64,000 bases of DNA from Hymenobacter negativus (GTDB lineage: Bacteria; Bacteroidota; Bacteroidia; Cytophagales; Hymenobacteraceae): the NCBI RefSeq assembly GCF_016056375.1, contig NZ_JAEDAE010000004.1, positions 1 to 64,000 on the forward strand, written 5' to 3'. Shown here piece by piece: positions 54,125-62,332 of the stretch. Within the stretch, counting starts at the first letter, position 1. Every line of letters starts with the position of its first letter. The notes below the pieces were generated by a model that was given only the letters and a program-made list of their open reading frames with translations, was not told the origin of the DNA and ran no database searches. The translations under genes were made by a program, and so were the position numbers.

Positions 54125-55381
54125 ATGTCTGAGAAACGCTCCCCTGCCCTTGGCTTCATTTTCGTCACCATCCTGATTGATGTTATCGGGCTGGGCATCA
54201 TCATTCCGGTGGTGCCCAAGCTTATCGAGCAGCTCACGGGAGAGGGCCTGAGCCGGGCCGCTATTTATTCGGGCTGGCTCACGTTTGCCTATGCCAGCGC
54301 GCAGTTTTGCTTTGCGCCGGTGATGGGCGGCCTCAGCGACAAGCTGGGGCGGCGGCCGGTGCTGCTCACTTCGCTGCTGGGCCTGGGGCTCGATTATGTG
54401 TTTGTGAGCTTTGCCCCCACGCTGGCCTGGCTGTTTGTGGGCCGCATAATCGCGGGGGTGGCGGGCGCCAGCTTCACCACGGCCACGGCCTACATTGCCG
54501 ACATCAGCACGCCCGAAAAGCGGGCCCAGAACTTCGGCCTGGTGGGCGCGGCCTTTGGCATTGGCTTTATTGTGGGGCCGGCGCTGGGCGGACTGCTGGC
54601 GCATTTTGGCCCGCGCGTGCCATTTATGGTGGCGGCCGGGCTGAGCCTGTGCAACGTACTCTACGGCTATTTCGTGCTACCCGAGTCGCTGGCCCCCGAC
54701 AAACGCCGGCCGTTTGAATGGCGACGGGCCAACCCCGTGGCCTCATTGCTGCGCCTGGGCAAGTACCCGGCCGTGTCGGGGCTGGTGGCGGCGCTGGTGC
54801 TGCTGTACCTGGCGGGCTCGGCCACGCAGTCGGTCTGGACGTTTTACACCATGCTCAAGTTTGGCTGGACCGAAAAGCTGGTGGGCATTTCACTGGCCGT
54901 CATTGGTTTATTCACGGGGCTGGTGCAGGGCGGGCTGGTGCGGGTGGCCATTCCGAAGCTGGGGGCGGCCCGCGCCATCGTCATCGGGCTGCTGTGCTAC
55001 ACGGTGGGCTTTGTGCTGTTCGCCTTCGCCCCCAACGGCTGGCTGATGCTGGCTTTCCTGGCGCCCTACTGCTTGGGCGGCATTTCGGGTCCGGCGCTGC
55101 AAAGCACCATTTCGGGGCAGGTGCCGCCCACCGAACAGGGCGAGCTGCAGGGCGCGCTCACCAGCCTCATCAGCGTGACGGGCGTGGCGGGGCCGCTGAT
55201 GATGAGCTATTTATTTGGCGAATTCACCCGCAAAGGCGCTCCGATATACTTTCCCGGCGCGCCCTTTATTCTGGGGGCGGTGCTGGCCTTGGGCAGCGTG
55301 GCGCTGGCCGTGCGCTCGCTCCGCAAGCACCCGCCCGTGGCCCTCAGCACGGCTCCGGCCGAGGCGGTGCCGGCGCACTAG
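54125..55381 (+). CDS. TCR/Tet-family MFS efflux transporter
   Basis: A 418-residue 12-TM antiporter of the major facilitator superfamily. The loop 2-3 motif is [19 protein letters not shown], followed by [23 protein letters not shown] and [14 protein letters not shown], which match class A-type tetracycline efflux proteins. Chromosomal members of this group in Bacteroidota often do not confer tetracycline resistance, so export of tetracycline is not shown. No TetR-type repressor lies next to it. The ATG at 54125 is preferred to a TTG two codons earlier. Confidence 0.87.
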   Translation: MSEKRSPALGFIFVTILIDVIGLGIIIPVVPKLIEQLTGEGLSRAAIYSGWLTFAYASAQFCFAPVMGGLSDKLGRRPVLLTSLLGLGLDYVFVSFAPTLAWLFVGRIIAGVAGASFTTATAYIADISTPEKRAQNFGLVGAAFGIGFIVGPALGGLLAHFGPRVPFMVAAGLSLCNVLYGYFVLPESLAPDKRRPFEWRRANPVASLLRLGKYPAVSGLVAALVLLYLAGSATQSVWTFYTMLKFGWTEKLVGISLAVIGLFTGLVQGGLVRVAIPKLGAARAIVIGLLCYTVGFVLFAFAPNGWLMLAFLAPYCLGGISGPALQSTISGQVPPTEQGELQGALTSLISVTGVAGPLMMSYLFGEFTRKGAPIYFPGAPFILGAVLALGSVALAVRSLRKHPPVALSTAPAEAVPAH

Positions 55382-55444
55382 CGGCGCAGCAGCCCGGCGG
55401 CAACGGCCGCCCGGGCCTTACTTTGCCGCTCAATTTCTTTGCGT

Positions 55445-55873
55445 ATGACGTCTGAAACTCCGCAGTCCTTGCTTCAGCTAGCCCACCGGCCCGATTTGGA
55501 TATTCTGGTTGGGCGCTGGGCGCATCAGCCTGTGCCACAAGAACTCCCGGCAGTGTACCAGCACGTGGAGGCGGTGGCATTGGAGGAAAACTGCCGGTTC
55601 TGGCTCCAGGACATTCGCCGCCGCACACTCAACGACCCGCACACCACCCAGTGGCTGCTCAACGACTTCTTTCCGCGCATGGCCCGGCGGCTGGGAGGGC
55701 GGTTATTCATTGCCTACTTGGTGGGGCCGGCGCTGCACGAAACCATCGTGCAGCAGCCCAATTACATCTCGGCCGAAGCCTATGACGACAAGCCCTTCGC
55801 CATCTCGTTTTTTGGCGATGAGGGGGCGGCCATCCGGTGGCTGCAAATTCAGCAGACCGATAAGGTGCACTGA
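55445..55873 (+). CDS. Hypothetical protein, possibly STAS/SpoIIAA-like
   Basis: A 142-residue soluble protein that I do not firmly recognise. The alternation of strands and helices and the segment WLLNDFFPRMARRLGGRLFIAYLVGP followed by FGDEGAAIRWLQIQQ resemble SpoIIAA/STAS-like domains common in Cytophagales. No enzyme motif, signal or TM segment is present. It sits 63 bases after the MFS gene in the same direction without a terminator, so the two are probably co-transcribed. A CTTACTTTGCC box near 55416 could drive it alone. Confidence 0.6.
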   Translation: MTSETPQSLLQLAHRPDLDILVGRWAHQPVPQELPAVYQHVEAVALEENCRFWLQDIRRRTLNDPHTTQWLLNDFFPRMARRLGGRLFIAYLVGPALHETIVQQPNYISAEAYDDKPFAISFFGDEGAAIRWLQIQQTDKVH

Positions 55874-55907
55874 ACCCTGGGGGACACTGCCATTTTTTTA
55901 CTTTCTC

Positions 55908-55940
55908 AAAAGGCTGTTTTCTCATCGGAAACGGCCTTTT
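55908..55940 (+). terminator. Rho-independent terminator
   Basis: AAAAGGCTGTTTTC pairs with GGAAACGGCCTTTT using G-U pairs, followed by a T-run, 34 bases after the stop. Confidence 0.75.
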
Positions 55941-55983
55941 TTGCTTTCGAACAAAATTATTTCAAACCGGACTGCACCATTAT

Positions 55984-56017
55984 TACGAAAACATCGTAGA
56001 TTTACGACACAATCGTA
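55984..56017. promoter_or_regulatory. Two BlaI/MecI-type operator sites
   Basis: Two copies of TACGA-N5-TCGTA (55984-55998 with spacer AAACA; 56003-56017 with spacer CACAA), centres 19 bases apart, end 9 bases before the blaI ATG. They probably bind the adjacent repressor dimer and cover its promoter. Confidence 0.75.
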
Positions 56018-56026
56018 ATTCTATTT

Positions 56027-56407
56027 ATGACCACCTCGCTCGAACGCCTCACCCAACCCGAAGAAGACGCCCTGCGCGTGCTTTGGCCGCTGCCCGCCGG
56101 CGGCTTTGTCAAGGATGTGCTCGACGGCCTGCCGGCCCCGCCCCCGCCCTACACCACGCTGGCCAGCACCCTGCGCAACCTGGAGCGCAAGGGCTACGTG
56201 CGCGCTGAAAAGCTGGGCAACTCCTACCGCTTTGTGCCACTGGTGACGGCCGACGACTACCAGCGCCGCTCGCTGGGCACGCTGGTGAAGCAGCATTTCC
56301 AGAACTCCTACAAGGACCTGGTGTCGTTTTTCGCGCAGGAAAACAAGGTCAGCGCCGCCGATTTGCAGGAGATTATCAAGCTCATCGAAAGCAAGAAGGA
56401 GGACTAG
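56027..56407 (+). CDS. BlaI/MecI/CopY-family transcriptional repressor
   Basis: A 126-residue winged-helix regulator. The HTH region is about residues 8-70 (LTQPEEDALRVLWPL, VLDGLPAPPPPYTTLASTLRNLERKGYV) and the C-terminal dimerisation helices hold the family's scissile area (LVKQHFQNSYKDLVSFFAQE). It lacks a cysteine cluster, so it is not a copper-sensing CopY. It is followed by an M56 membrane protease starting 2 bases after its stop, the usual BlaI/BlaR1 arrangement, and preceded by two palindromic operators. Signal-triggered cleavage of this repressor is inferred. Confidence 0.93.
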   Translation: MTTSLERLTQPEEDALRVLWPLPAGGFVKDVLDGLPAPPPPYTTLASTLRNLERKGYVRAEKLGNSYRFVPLVTADDYQRRSLGTLVKQHFQNSYKDLVSFFAQENKVSAADLQEIIKLIESKKED

Positions 56408-56409
56408 CC

Positions 56410-58002
56410 ATGCTGCCGATTCTCCTCTATCTGCTGAAGGCTAACGTGGCGCTGCTGCTGTTTGCGGCGGCGTATTTCGGGCTGCTGCGCCGGCTCACAT
56501 TTTTCACCCTGAACCGGGCTTACCTGGTGTTTGCGCTGCTGTTTGCGGCGGTGTACCCGGCCCTGCCGATGCCGGCGCTGCTGCCGGCCGAGGCCACTCC
56601 CACCGTAGTCTTTGCGATGGTCGAAGCTACGGGGGCCGCTCCCGGTGCCGCTCCGGCGGTGCCCGTGGCCCCAGCGATAGATTGGGCCGCCGTGGGAGTG
56701 GCCTTGTACGCGGCAGGGGCAGCAGCGCTTCTGGCCCGGCTGCTGGTGCAGCTGCTGGCACTGGCGCGGCTGCGGCGGCGGGCGCGGCCGGCAGTAGTGC
56801 AGGGCCTACCGGTGCGGGTTTTGGATGAGCCAATTAGCCCGTTTTCCTTCTGGCAAACCATTTACCTGAACCCGGAGCAGCACGCCACGCTCGAGCTGGC
56901 CGCCGTGCTGCGCCACGAGCAGGTGCACGTGCGCCAGTGGCACACCCTGGACGTGCTGCTGGCCCACCTGGCACAGGCGGCGGCCTGGTGCAACCCGGCC
57001 GCGTGGCTGCTGCGCCGCGCCCTGCTCGACAACCTCGAATACCTGGCCGACGAGGCCGTGCTCGAAACCGGCCTCGTCGACCGCCGAGCCTACCAGTACA
57101 GTTTGCTGCGCCTTAGCCATGCCGCTGCAGCCCCTTCCCTTGTTACCTCTTTCACATTTCCAACCCTCAAAAACCGTGTTATCATGATGAACTCCCCTGC
57201 TTCCGCATTGGCCCAGACCGGGCGCTATTTGCTGGCCCTACCGCTGGCATTGGGCCTGGCACTGGGCGTGGGCGCGGCGCTGTCGCCCGCTGCTGCTGCG
57301 CCCTCAACCTTGGCCGCGCCCGGCCCGGCCGTGTACTACCTCGATGGCAAGCTGAGCGATAAGGCGACGGTGGATGCTCTAGACTCCAAAAGCATTGCCT
57401 ACATCAACATGCTGAACGAAAAGCAGGCCCGCCAGGTGTTTGGCACGGCCAGTGGGGCGGTGGCCATCGTTGTCACTACCGCGAACCAGAACTCGGCCGC
57501 GGTGCTGGCACTCAAGAAGAAAGTGGATAAGGTAGCCCCTCTGATGCCGGCCACGCCTGAGCAAAAAGCCGCCATTGCCGCTGCCCAGGATTATCTGCAA
57601 AAGACCTACCCCAACGCCAAGGTAAATTTCATTGGCCCCGATGCTAAAGCCGGCACGGCCGCACCGCGCTACCGCGCCCAGTTTGAGGACGGCGGCCAGA
57701 CCAAGATGCAATATTTCGACGCGAAAGGCCAGCCTGTAGGCACCGCCACCGCTGACAAGCCGGTGGGAGCCGTGGCTCCGGCCGCCCAGCCAGTGCCCTA
57801 CCTGGCCGCGCCCGCCCTGGCCTACATCACTCAGCATTACCCCGCCGCCCGGCTGCTGGGCGTGACGGAGTTGAAAGCCCCCAACGGTAGTCCCTCGCGC
57901 TATCAGGCCCAGATTGTGATTGGCCGCCGGCCCGGCTATGTGCTGTTTGACGGCGCGGGCCAGTTCATTTCGGAATCGTACGCCAGTAGCGCGGCCCACT
58001 AA
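56410..58002 (+). CDS. BlaR1-type M56 membrane protease with plug-like and PepSY-like C-terminal domains
   Basis: A 530-residue integral-membrane zinc protease. TM helices are near 4-25, 37-55, 92-118 and 278-297 (the last precedes the sensor part). The active site HEQVH (H169, E170, H173) lies in AAVLRHEQVHVRQWHTLD, and NLEYLADEAVLETG supplies the third ligand. In place of the penicillin-binding sensor of BlaR1, it has a segment like a TonB-receptor plug (about 305-370: VYYLDGKLSDKATVDAL ... VFGTASGAVAIVVTTA) and two PepSY-like repeats (about 386-450 and 460-528). The inducer is therefore unlikely to be a beta-lactam. Cleavage of the adjacent BlaI-type repressor is inferred. Confidence 0.85.
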   Translation: MLPILLYLLKANVALLLFAAAYFGLLRRLTFFTLNRAYLVFALLFAAVYPALPMPALLPAEATPTVVFAMVEATGAAPGAAPAVPVAPAIDWAAVGVALYAAGAAALLARLLVQLLALARLRRRARPAVVQGLPVRVLDEPISPFSFWQTIYLNPEQHATLELAAVLRHEQVHVRQWHTLDVLLAHLAQAAAWCNPAAWLLRRALLDNLEYLADEAVLETGLVDRRAYQYSLLRLSHAAAAPSLVTSFTFPTLKNRVIMMNSPASALAQTGRYLLALPLALGLALGVGAALSPAAAAPSTLAAPGPAVYYLDGKLSDKATVDALDSKSIAYINMLNEKQARQVFGTASGAVAIVVTTANQNSAAVLALKKKVDKVAPLMPATPEQKAAIAAAQDYLQKTYPNAKVNFIGPDAKAGTAAPRYRAQFEDGGQTKMQYFDAKGQPVGTATADKPVGAVAPAAQPVPYLAAPALAYITQHYPAARLLGVTELKAPNGSPSRYQAQIVIGRRPGYVLFDGAGQFISESYASSAAH

Positions 58003-58034
58003 CATTCCGAGCCATTGGCCTGATATCTTCTTCC

Positions 58035-58068
58035 AAAAGCCGCTTTCTTACCAAAGAAAGCGGCTTTT
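58035..58068 (+). terminator. Terminator of the BlaI/M56 operon
   Basis: A 15-bp perfect stem (AAAAGCCGCTTTCTT / AAGAAAGCGGCTTTT) with a short ACCA loop, ending in T-run. It separates the pair from the M13 peptidase gene. Confidence 0.92.
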
Positions 58069-58150
58069 TGTTGTCGGGATGCAATCCTGGCAGCAATCCG
58101 CTTTCTTTAGGAGCTTTTTGCAGTAGTGTACATACTTCTTCTTTGCTCTT

Positions 58151-60235
58151 ATGAATAACCAATACTTCGCGGCCGCCGCCCTGCTGGCCCTGGCCGGCTG
58201 CGCCGGCACCAAGCCCGCCGCCGTGACCACGGCCGCCGCCCCGGTATCCGCAGCAGCCCCGGCCCCCAAAGGCGTGGGCCTCGATATGGCCGACATCGAC
58301 CGCGCGGTGAACCCGTGCGACGACTTCTTCCAGTTTTCGGGCGGCAACTGGCTGCGGAACAACCCCGTGCCGAGCTACGCCAGCAGCTGGGGGCCGCGTA
58401 ACCTGCTGGGCAACCGCACCCAGGATTTGCTGCGCAAGATTCTGGAAGACGCGGCGGCCAACCGCAGCGCCGCTCCCGGCAGCAATGCCCAGAAGGTGGG
58501 CGACTTCTACGCCAGCGCCATGGACACGGTGGCCATTGACCGGGCCGGCCTGGCGCCACTGAAACCGGAATTGGACCGCGTGGCGGCCGTGCGCGACGCG
58601 GCTGGGCTGCGGGCCGAAATCGTGCGTTTGCAGGAGCTGGGGGCGGGTCCGTTTTTCCGGGCTGGGGTGGACGTGGACGAGAAGGAAACCACGAAGTACG
58701 CCGTGCAGATGAACCAGGGCGGCCTCACGCTGCCCAACCGCGACTTCTACTTCAAAACCGATGCCCGCACCGAGAAGGTGAAAGCCGCCTACCGCGCCTA
58801 CATGCAGCAGGTGTTTGAGCTGCTAGGCACGGCCCCCGCGGTGGCCAAGGTGGACGCGGCTACCGTAGAGCGCATCGAAACGCGCCTGGCGAAGGCCTCG
58901 CGCACGCCCGTGGAGCTGCGCGACCCGCAGACCAACTACAACAAGCTGACCGTGGCCGCCGCCCAGCAGCGCTACCCCGTGCTCGACCCCAAGGCCATGC
59001 TGGCGGGCATGCAGCTCGGCAAGGCGCAGGAAATCATCATCGGCCAGCCGGCTTTCTTCGATGAGGTGAACGCGGTGCTGAAAACCGAGAGCCTGCCCGA
59101 CCTTAAAACCTACCTGCGCTGGCACCTGGTGCGCTCGGTGGCGAGTGCGCTGCCCACGCCGTATGCAGAGGCGGCCTTCCGCTACAGCCAGGCCCAGACC
59201 GGGGCCAAGCAACAGGCCCCGCGCTGGAAACGCATTCAGGCGGCCACGGATGCCTACCTGGGCGAAGCGTTTGGGCAGCTATACGTGGACCATGCGTTTA
59301 GCCCTGAGGCCAAGGCGCGGGCGCTGGAGATGGTGGCCAACATCAAGGCCAGCATGGCTGAGCACATCAAGACCAACACTTGGATGAGCGCGCCCACCAA
59401 GACCGAGGCGCTGAAAAAGCTGAACGCCCTGCGCGTGAAAATCGGCTACCCTGACGTGTGGAAGGACTACTCGGCCCTGCCCATCTCGCGCGATTCGTAC
59501 CTGAAAAACCTGCTGGCGGCCCGCCTCTGGGAGAGCCGGCGCGAGGCGGCCCACTTCGGCCAGCCCATCGACCGCAACGAGTGGGGCATGACGCCGCCCA
59601 CCATCAACGCCTACTACAACCCGCCGATGAACGAAATCGTGTTTCCGGCCGGCTACCTGCAGCCTCCGTTCTTCGACCCCAAGGCCGACGACGCCATCAA
59701 CTACGGGGCCATTGGCGGGGTGATGGGCCACGAAATGACCCACGGCTTCGACGACCAGGGCCGGCAGTACGACTCAGAGGGCAACCTGCGCGACTGGTGG
59801 ACGCCGGCCGACGCGGCCGAGTTTACGAAGCGCGCCGCCGTGGTGGGCAAGCAGTACAGCGCCTTCTCGCCGCTGGACTCGGTGCACGTGAACGGCCAGC
59901 TTACGATGGGCGAAAACCTGGCCGACTTCGCCGGCCTGACGGTGGTGTACGGGGCCCTGGAAAAGCAGCTCCAGCAGCGCTACGGCAACGGCCCGCGCCC
60001 CAACTACGACGGTTTCACGCCCGAGCAGCGCTACTTCCTGAGCTGGGCCCAGCTGCGCCGCACCAACATCCGCCCCGAGGCCCTGCGCCAGCAAATTGCC
60101 ACCGACCCACATTCGCCCGGCCAGTACCGCACCATCGGGCCCATCATGAACATGCCGCAGTTTCAGCAGGCCTTCGGCTGCCCCGAGGGCAGCAAAATGA
60201 CCCGCAGCGCCACTGATAGGGCCGTAATCTGGTAG
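58151..60235 (+). CDS. M13-family (neprilysin-like) zinc metallopeptidase lipoprotein
   Basis: A 694-residue lipoprotein (MNNQYFAAAALLALAGC, C17). The catalytic motif is GHEMTHGFDDQG (H527, E528, H531) with the third ligand E588 in GENLADFAG, preceded by the substrate-binding motif NAYYNPPMNEIVFPAG. The large helical N-terminal domain is typical and has PCDDFFQFSGGNWL. Neprilysin homologues cut short peptides on the outside of the cell membrane. A strong terminator between it and the M56 gene argues against one operon, although both sit in a protease-rich stretch. Confidence 0.93.
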   Translation: MNNQYFAAAALLALAGCAGTKPAAVTTAAAPVSAAAPAPKGVGLDMADIDRAVNPCDDFFQFSGGNWLRNNPVPSYASSWGPRNLLGNRTQDLLRKILEDAAANRSAAPGSNAQKVGDFYASAMDTVAIDRAGLAPLKPELDRVAAVRDAAGLRAEIVRLQELGAGPFFRAGVDVDEKETTKYAVQMNQGGLTLPNRDFYFKTDARTEKVKAAYRAYMQQVFELLGTAPAVAKVDAATVERIETRLAKASRTPVELRDPQTNYNKLTVAAAQQRYPVLDPKAMLAGMQLGKAQEIIIGQPAFFDEVNAVLKTESLPDLKTYLRWHLVRSVASALPTPYAEAAFRYSQAQTGAKQQAPRWKRIQAATDAYLGEAFGQLYVDHAFSPEAKARALEMVANIKASMAEHIKTNTWMSAPTKTEALKKLNALRVKIGYPDVWKDYSALPISRDSYLKNLLAARLWESRREAAHFGQPIDRNEWGMTPPTINAYYNPPMNEIVFPAGYLQPPFFDPKADDAINYGAIGGVMGHEMTHGFDDQGRQYDSEGNLRDWWTPADAAEFTKRAAVVGKQYSAFSPLDSVHVNGQLTMGENLADFAGLTVVYGALEKQLQQRYGNGPRPNYDGFTPEQRYFLSWAQLRRTNIRPEALRQQIATDPHSPGQYRTIGPIMNMPQFQQAFGCPEGSKMTRSATDRAVIW

Positions 60236-60300
60236 CCCGAACCGTAGCGCGGACTCTGCGAATCCGCGTCCCCGCGCCGCTTGATTATCCTTCGCAAAAT

Positions 60301-60326
60301 AGCCCCGGTGTCCGCGCGCCGGGGCT
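60301..60326 (+). terminator. Probable terminator of the M13 peptidase gene
   Basis: An 8-bp GC-rich stem AGCCCCGG / CCGGGGCT with a 10-base loop, followed by TCTTTGTG. The T-run is imperfect. Confidence 0.65.
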
Positions 60327-60387
60327 TCTTTGTGTATATATCTTTACCCCTGGCCTTCTACCAACGGGCGGCCGTTCTTTCCTTTTC

Positions 60388-62145
60388 ATGAAACACCTTT
60401 CCTCTTTCTTGCGCGGCAGCCTCCCAGCGGCGCTTTTGCTGCTCTTGTGGCTGGCCGGGCCGGCGGCGCGGGCCCAGGCCCCGGCCTGGCAGGTGGCAAC
60501 CGCCCTATGCCAATGTCAAACCACGAGCGCCTCTTATTTATCCATTAGTGCCACTGCTACCGACGGGACTGGGAATCTATATTTGGCGGGCATTTTTCAG
60601 GGCACCATTAGCTTGGGCAATGCTACACTCATCAGCAGCAATGGCTCAGCCCTTACCCGTAGCGGTTTTGTAGCAAAATGGAATATTGCGACCAACCGCG
60701 TAGTGTGGGCACAGCAAACGAGCGGGCCAGTTGAGGAAACCATCACCGGCGTAGCCGTGCAGGGGACCAGTGTGTATGTCGTGGGCGAATTCAAAGGGGC
60801 AACGGCAACCCTTGGCTCTCTCCCGCTGCAGAACAACGGCGACCCGACGGGCTATTTCAGTGAGGTATTCGTAGCCAAGCTTACGGATAGCGGTACTTCC
60901 GGCAGCGTTGTATGGGCGAAAAGCGCGGGCTCGGCTGCGGATGATGCCGTGAGCGGGCTAGTGGTAAACGGCACTGGGGTGTACCTGGCTGGACGCTTTA
61001 ATGGTCCGACGGCCAGTTTTGGCTCGACGGTGCTCGCCAATGCCGACGCCAACGGCTTCTCCTCCGACGTGTTTGTGGCCAAGCTCACGGATAGCGGGGC
61101 CACTAGCACCTTTAACTGGGCCCAACGGGCCGGTGGCAGCGGCAACGAATTGGTTGCACGGTTAGCATCGAATGGAACCAACCTATACGTCCTGGGCGGC
61201 TTCAATAGCAGCTCGGCTACCTTCGGTGCCTACACGCTGACCAAAACCAACGCCCCGGCCGCCAGCCTGTTTATCACCCGGCTGACCGATACTGGTTCCG
61301 GGCGCTTCGATTGGGCGCAGCAAGCCGACGTTGACAGCCAGCCGGCGGTGGCCATCAAAGGCTCCGATATCTACCTGGCAGGCGTTTTTGTTGGCACGGG
61401 AATCTTTGGCGCGACTTCGCTAGTCAGCGGCGGGGGCAGCGATATTTTCGTCGCCAAGTTAACCGACACGGGCACCGGTGCAGGCTTTGCGTGGGCTCAG
61501 CGGGCCGGTGGAACCGGCAACGACCGAGTATCGGCCGTAGCTGTGCAGGACCGTACCGTTTACATAACCGGCTATTTTGCGGGGGCTACAGCTGCCTTTG
61601 GCACTACCACGCTGGCAAATGCGAACGCCTCTACGAACGATGGATTTGTGGCGAGACTGATTGACGCGGGCACTGCACCCAGCTTCACCTGGGCTGACCG
61701 GTTTGGCAGCGCTGGGTACGACTACGGCGCGGTGCTCGCCCTAACGGGTCATACGGTAGCTATTGCGGGCGGCAGCGGCACCCCGGCCAGCTTTGGCAGC
61801 TTAGTTATTAGCAATACGACGTCGGCCAATATTGCCTTCCTCGCCTCCCTTACCGACCCCACCCTCACCGCCACCACCACCGCAACGGGCAGCCTGAGCT
61901 TCTCCCTCTCCCCTAACCCGGCCCGCACCGCCGCCACGCTCACCCTACCTGCCCTGCCCGGCACGGGCACGGCCACACTCACCCTGCGCGATGCCCTGGG
62001 CCGCACCCTGCGCACCCAAACCGTGGCCCTGCCCGCCGCCGGCCTGCGCCACCCGCTGGACCTACGCGGCCTGGCCCCCGGCATCTACGCCGTGCAGGTG
62101 CAGGCCGGCAGCACCGCAGCCACCCGCCGGCTCGTGGTGGAGTAG
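60388..62145 (+). CDS. Secreted SBBP-type repeat protein with T9SS sorting domain
   Basis: A 585-residue exported protein starting MKHLSSFLRGSLPAALLLLLWLAGPAARAQ. The middle consists of about eight repeats of 55-60 residues (DGTGNLYLAGIFQGTISLG; VYVVGEFKGATATLG; VFVAKLTDSG then WA.RAGG). The signature 'F.A.L.D.G....W.....G' recurs. The C-terminal sorting domain (LSPNPARTAATLTLPALPG ... LAPGIYAVQVQ) is the cleaner copy of that of the next gene. A TATCTTTA box lies 41 bases before the ATG. Unknown function; probably surface-exposed. The gene is the first of two tandem paralogues. Confidence 0.82.
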   Translation: MKHLSSFLRGSLPAALLLLLWLAGPAARAQAPAWQVATALCQCQTTSASYLSISATATDGTGNLYLAGIFQGTISLGNATLISSNGSALTRSGFVAKWNIATNRVVWAQQTSGPVEETITGVAVQGTSVYVVGEFKGATATLGSLPLQNNGDPTGYFSEVFVAKLTDSGTSGSVVWAKSAGSAADDAVSGLVVNGTGVYLAGRFNGPTASFGSTVLANADANGFSSDVFVAKLTDSGATSTFNWAQRAGGSGNELVARLASNGTNLYVLGGFNSSSATFGAYTLTKTNAPAASLFITRLTDTGSGRFDWAQQADVDSQPAVAIKGSDIYLAGVFVGTGIFGATSLVSGGGSDIFVAKLTDTGTGAGFAWAQRAGGTGNDRVSAVAVQDRTVYITGYFAGATAAFGTTTLANANASTNDGFVARLIDAGTAPSFTWADRFGSAGYDYGAVLALTGHTVAIAGGSGTPASFGSLVISNTTSANIAFLASLTDPTLTATTTATGSLSFSLSPNPARTAATLTLPALPGTGTATLTLRDALGRTLRTQTVALPAAGLRHPLDLRGLAPGIYAVQVQAGSTAATRRLVVE

Positions 62146-62244
62146 CGCTGCCTTAATTGCCCGTCGGGCTTGAATTTCAATTAAATCGCCGGACCTTTGT
62201 TTGCTGATTTGGCAGCTATTAGCCGCATTCGGGTCCTTATTATC

Positions 62245-62277
62245 AAAAAGCCCCGGTGCCCGGCACTGGGGCTTTTT
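62245..62277 (+). terminator. Rho-independent terminator between tandem SBBP genes
   Basis: AAAAAGCCCCGGTGCC pairs with GGCACTGGGGCTTTTT with one mismatch and a one-base gap, then T-run. Confidence 0.8.
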
Positions 62278-62332
62278 TGCGCCCCAACTTTACCCGATAT
62301 GCTACGTATTGGCGTGCATATCTCTTACGAAA

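Noticed and set aside
54125..55381. Calling the MFS gene a tetracycline-resistance determinant
   Set aside because: Only the family is clear. No TetR partner, mobile context or functional evidence is visible.
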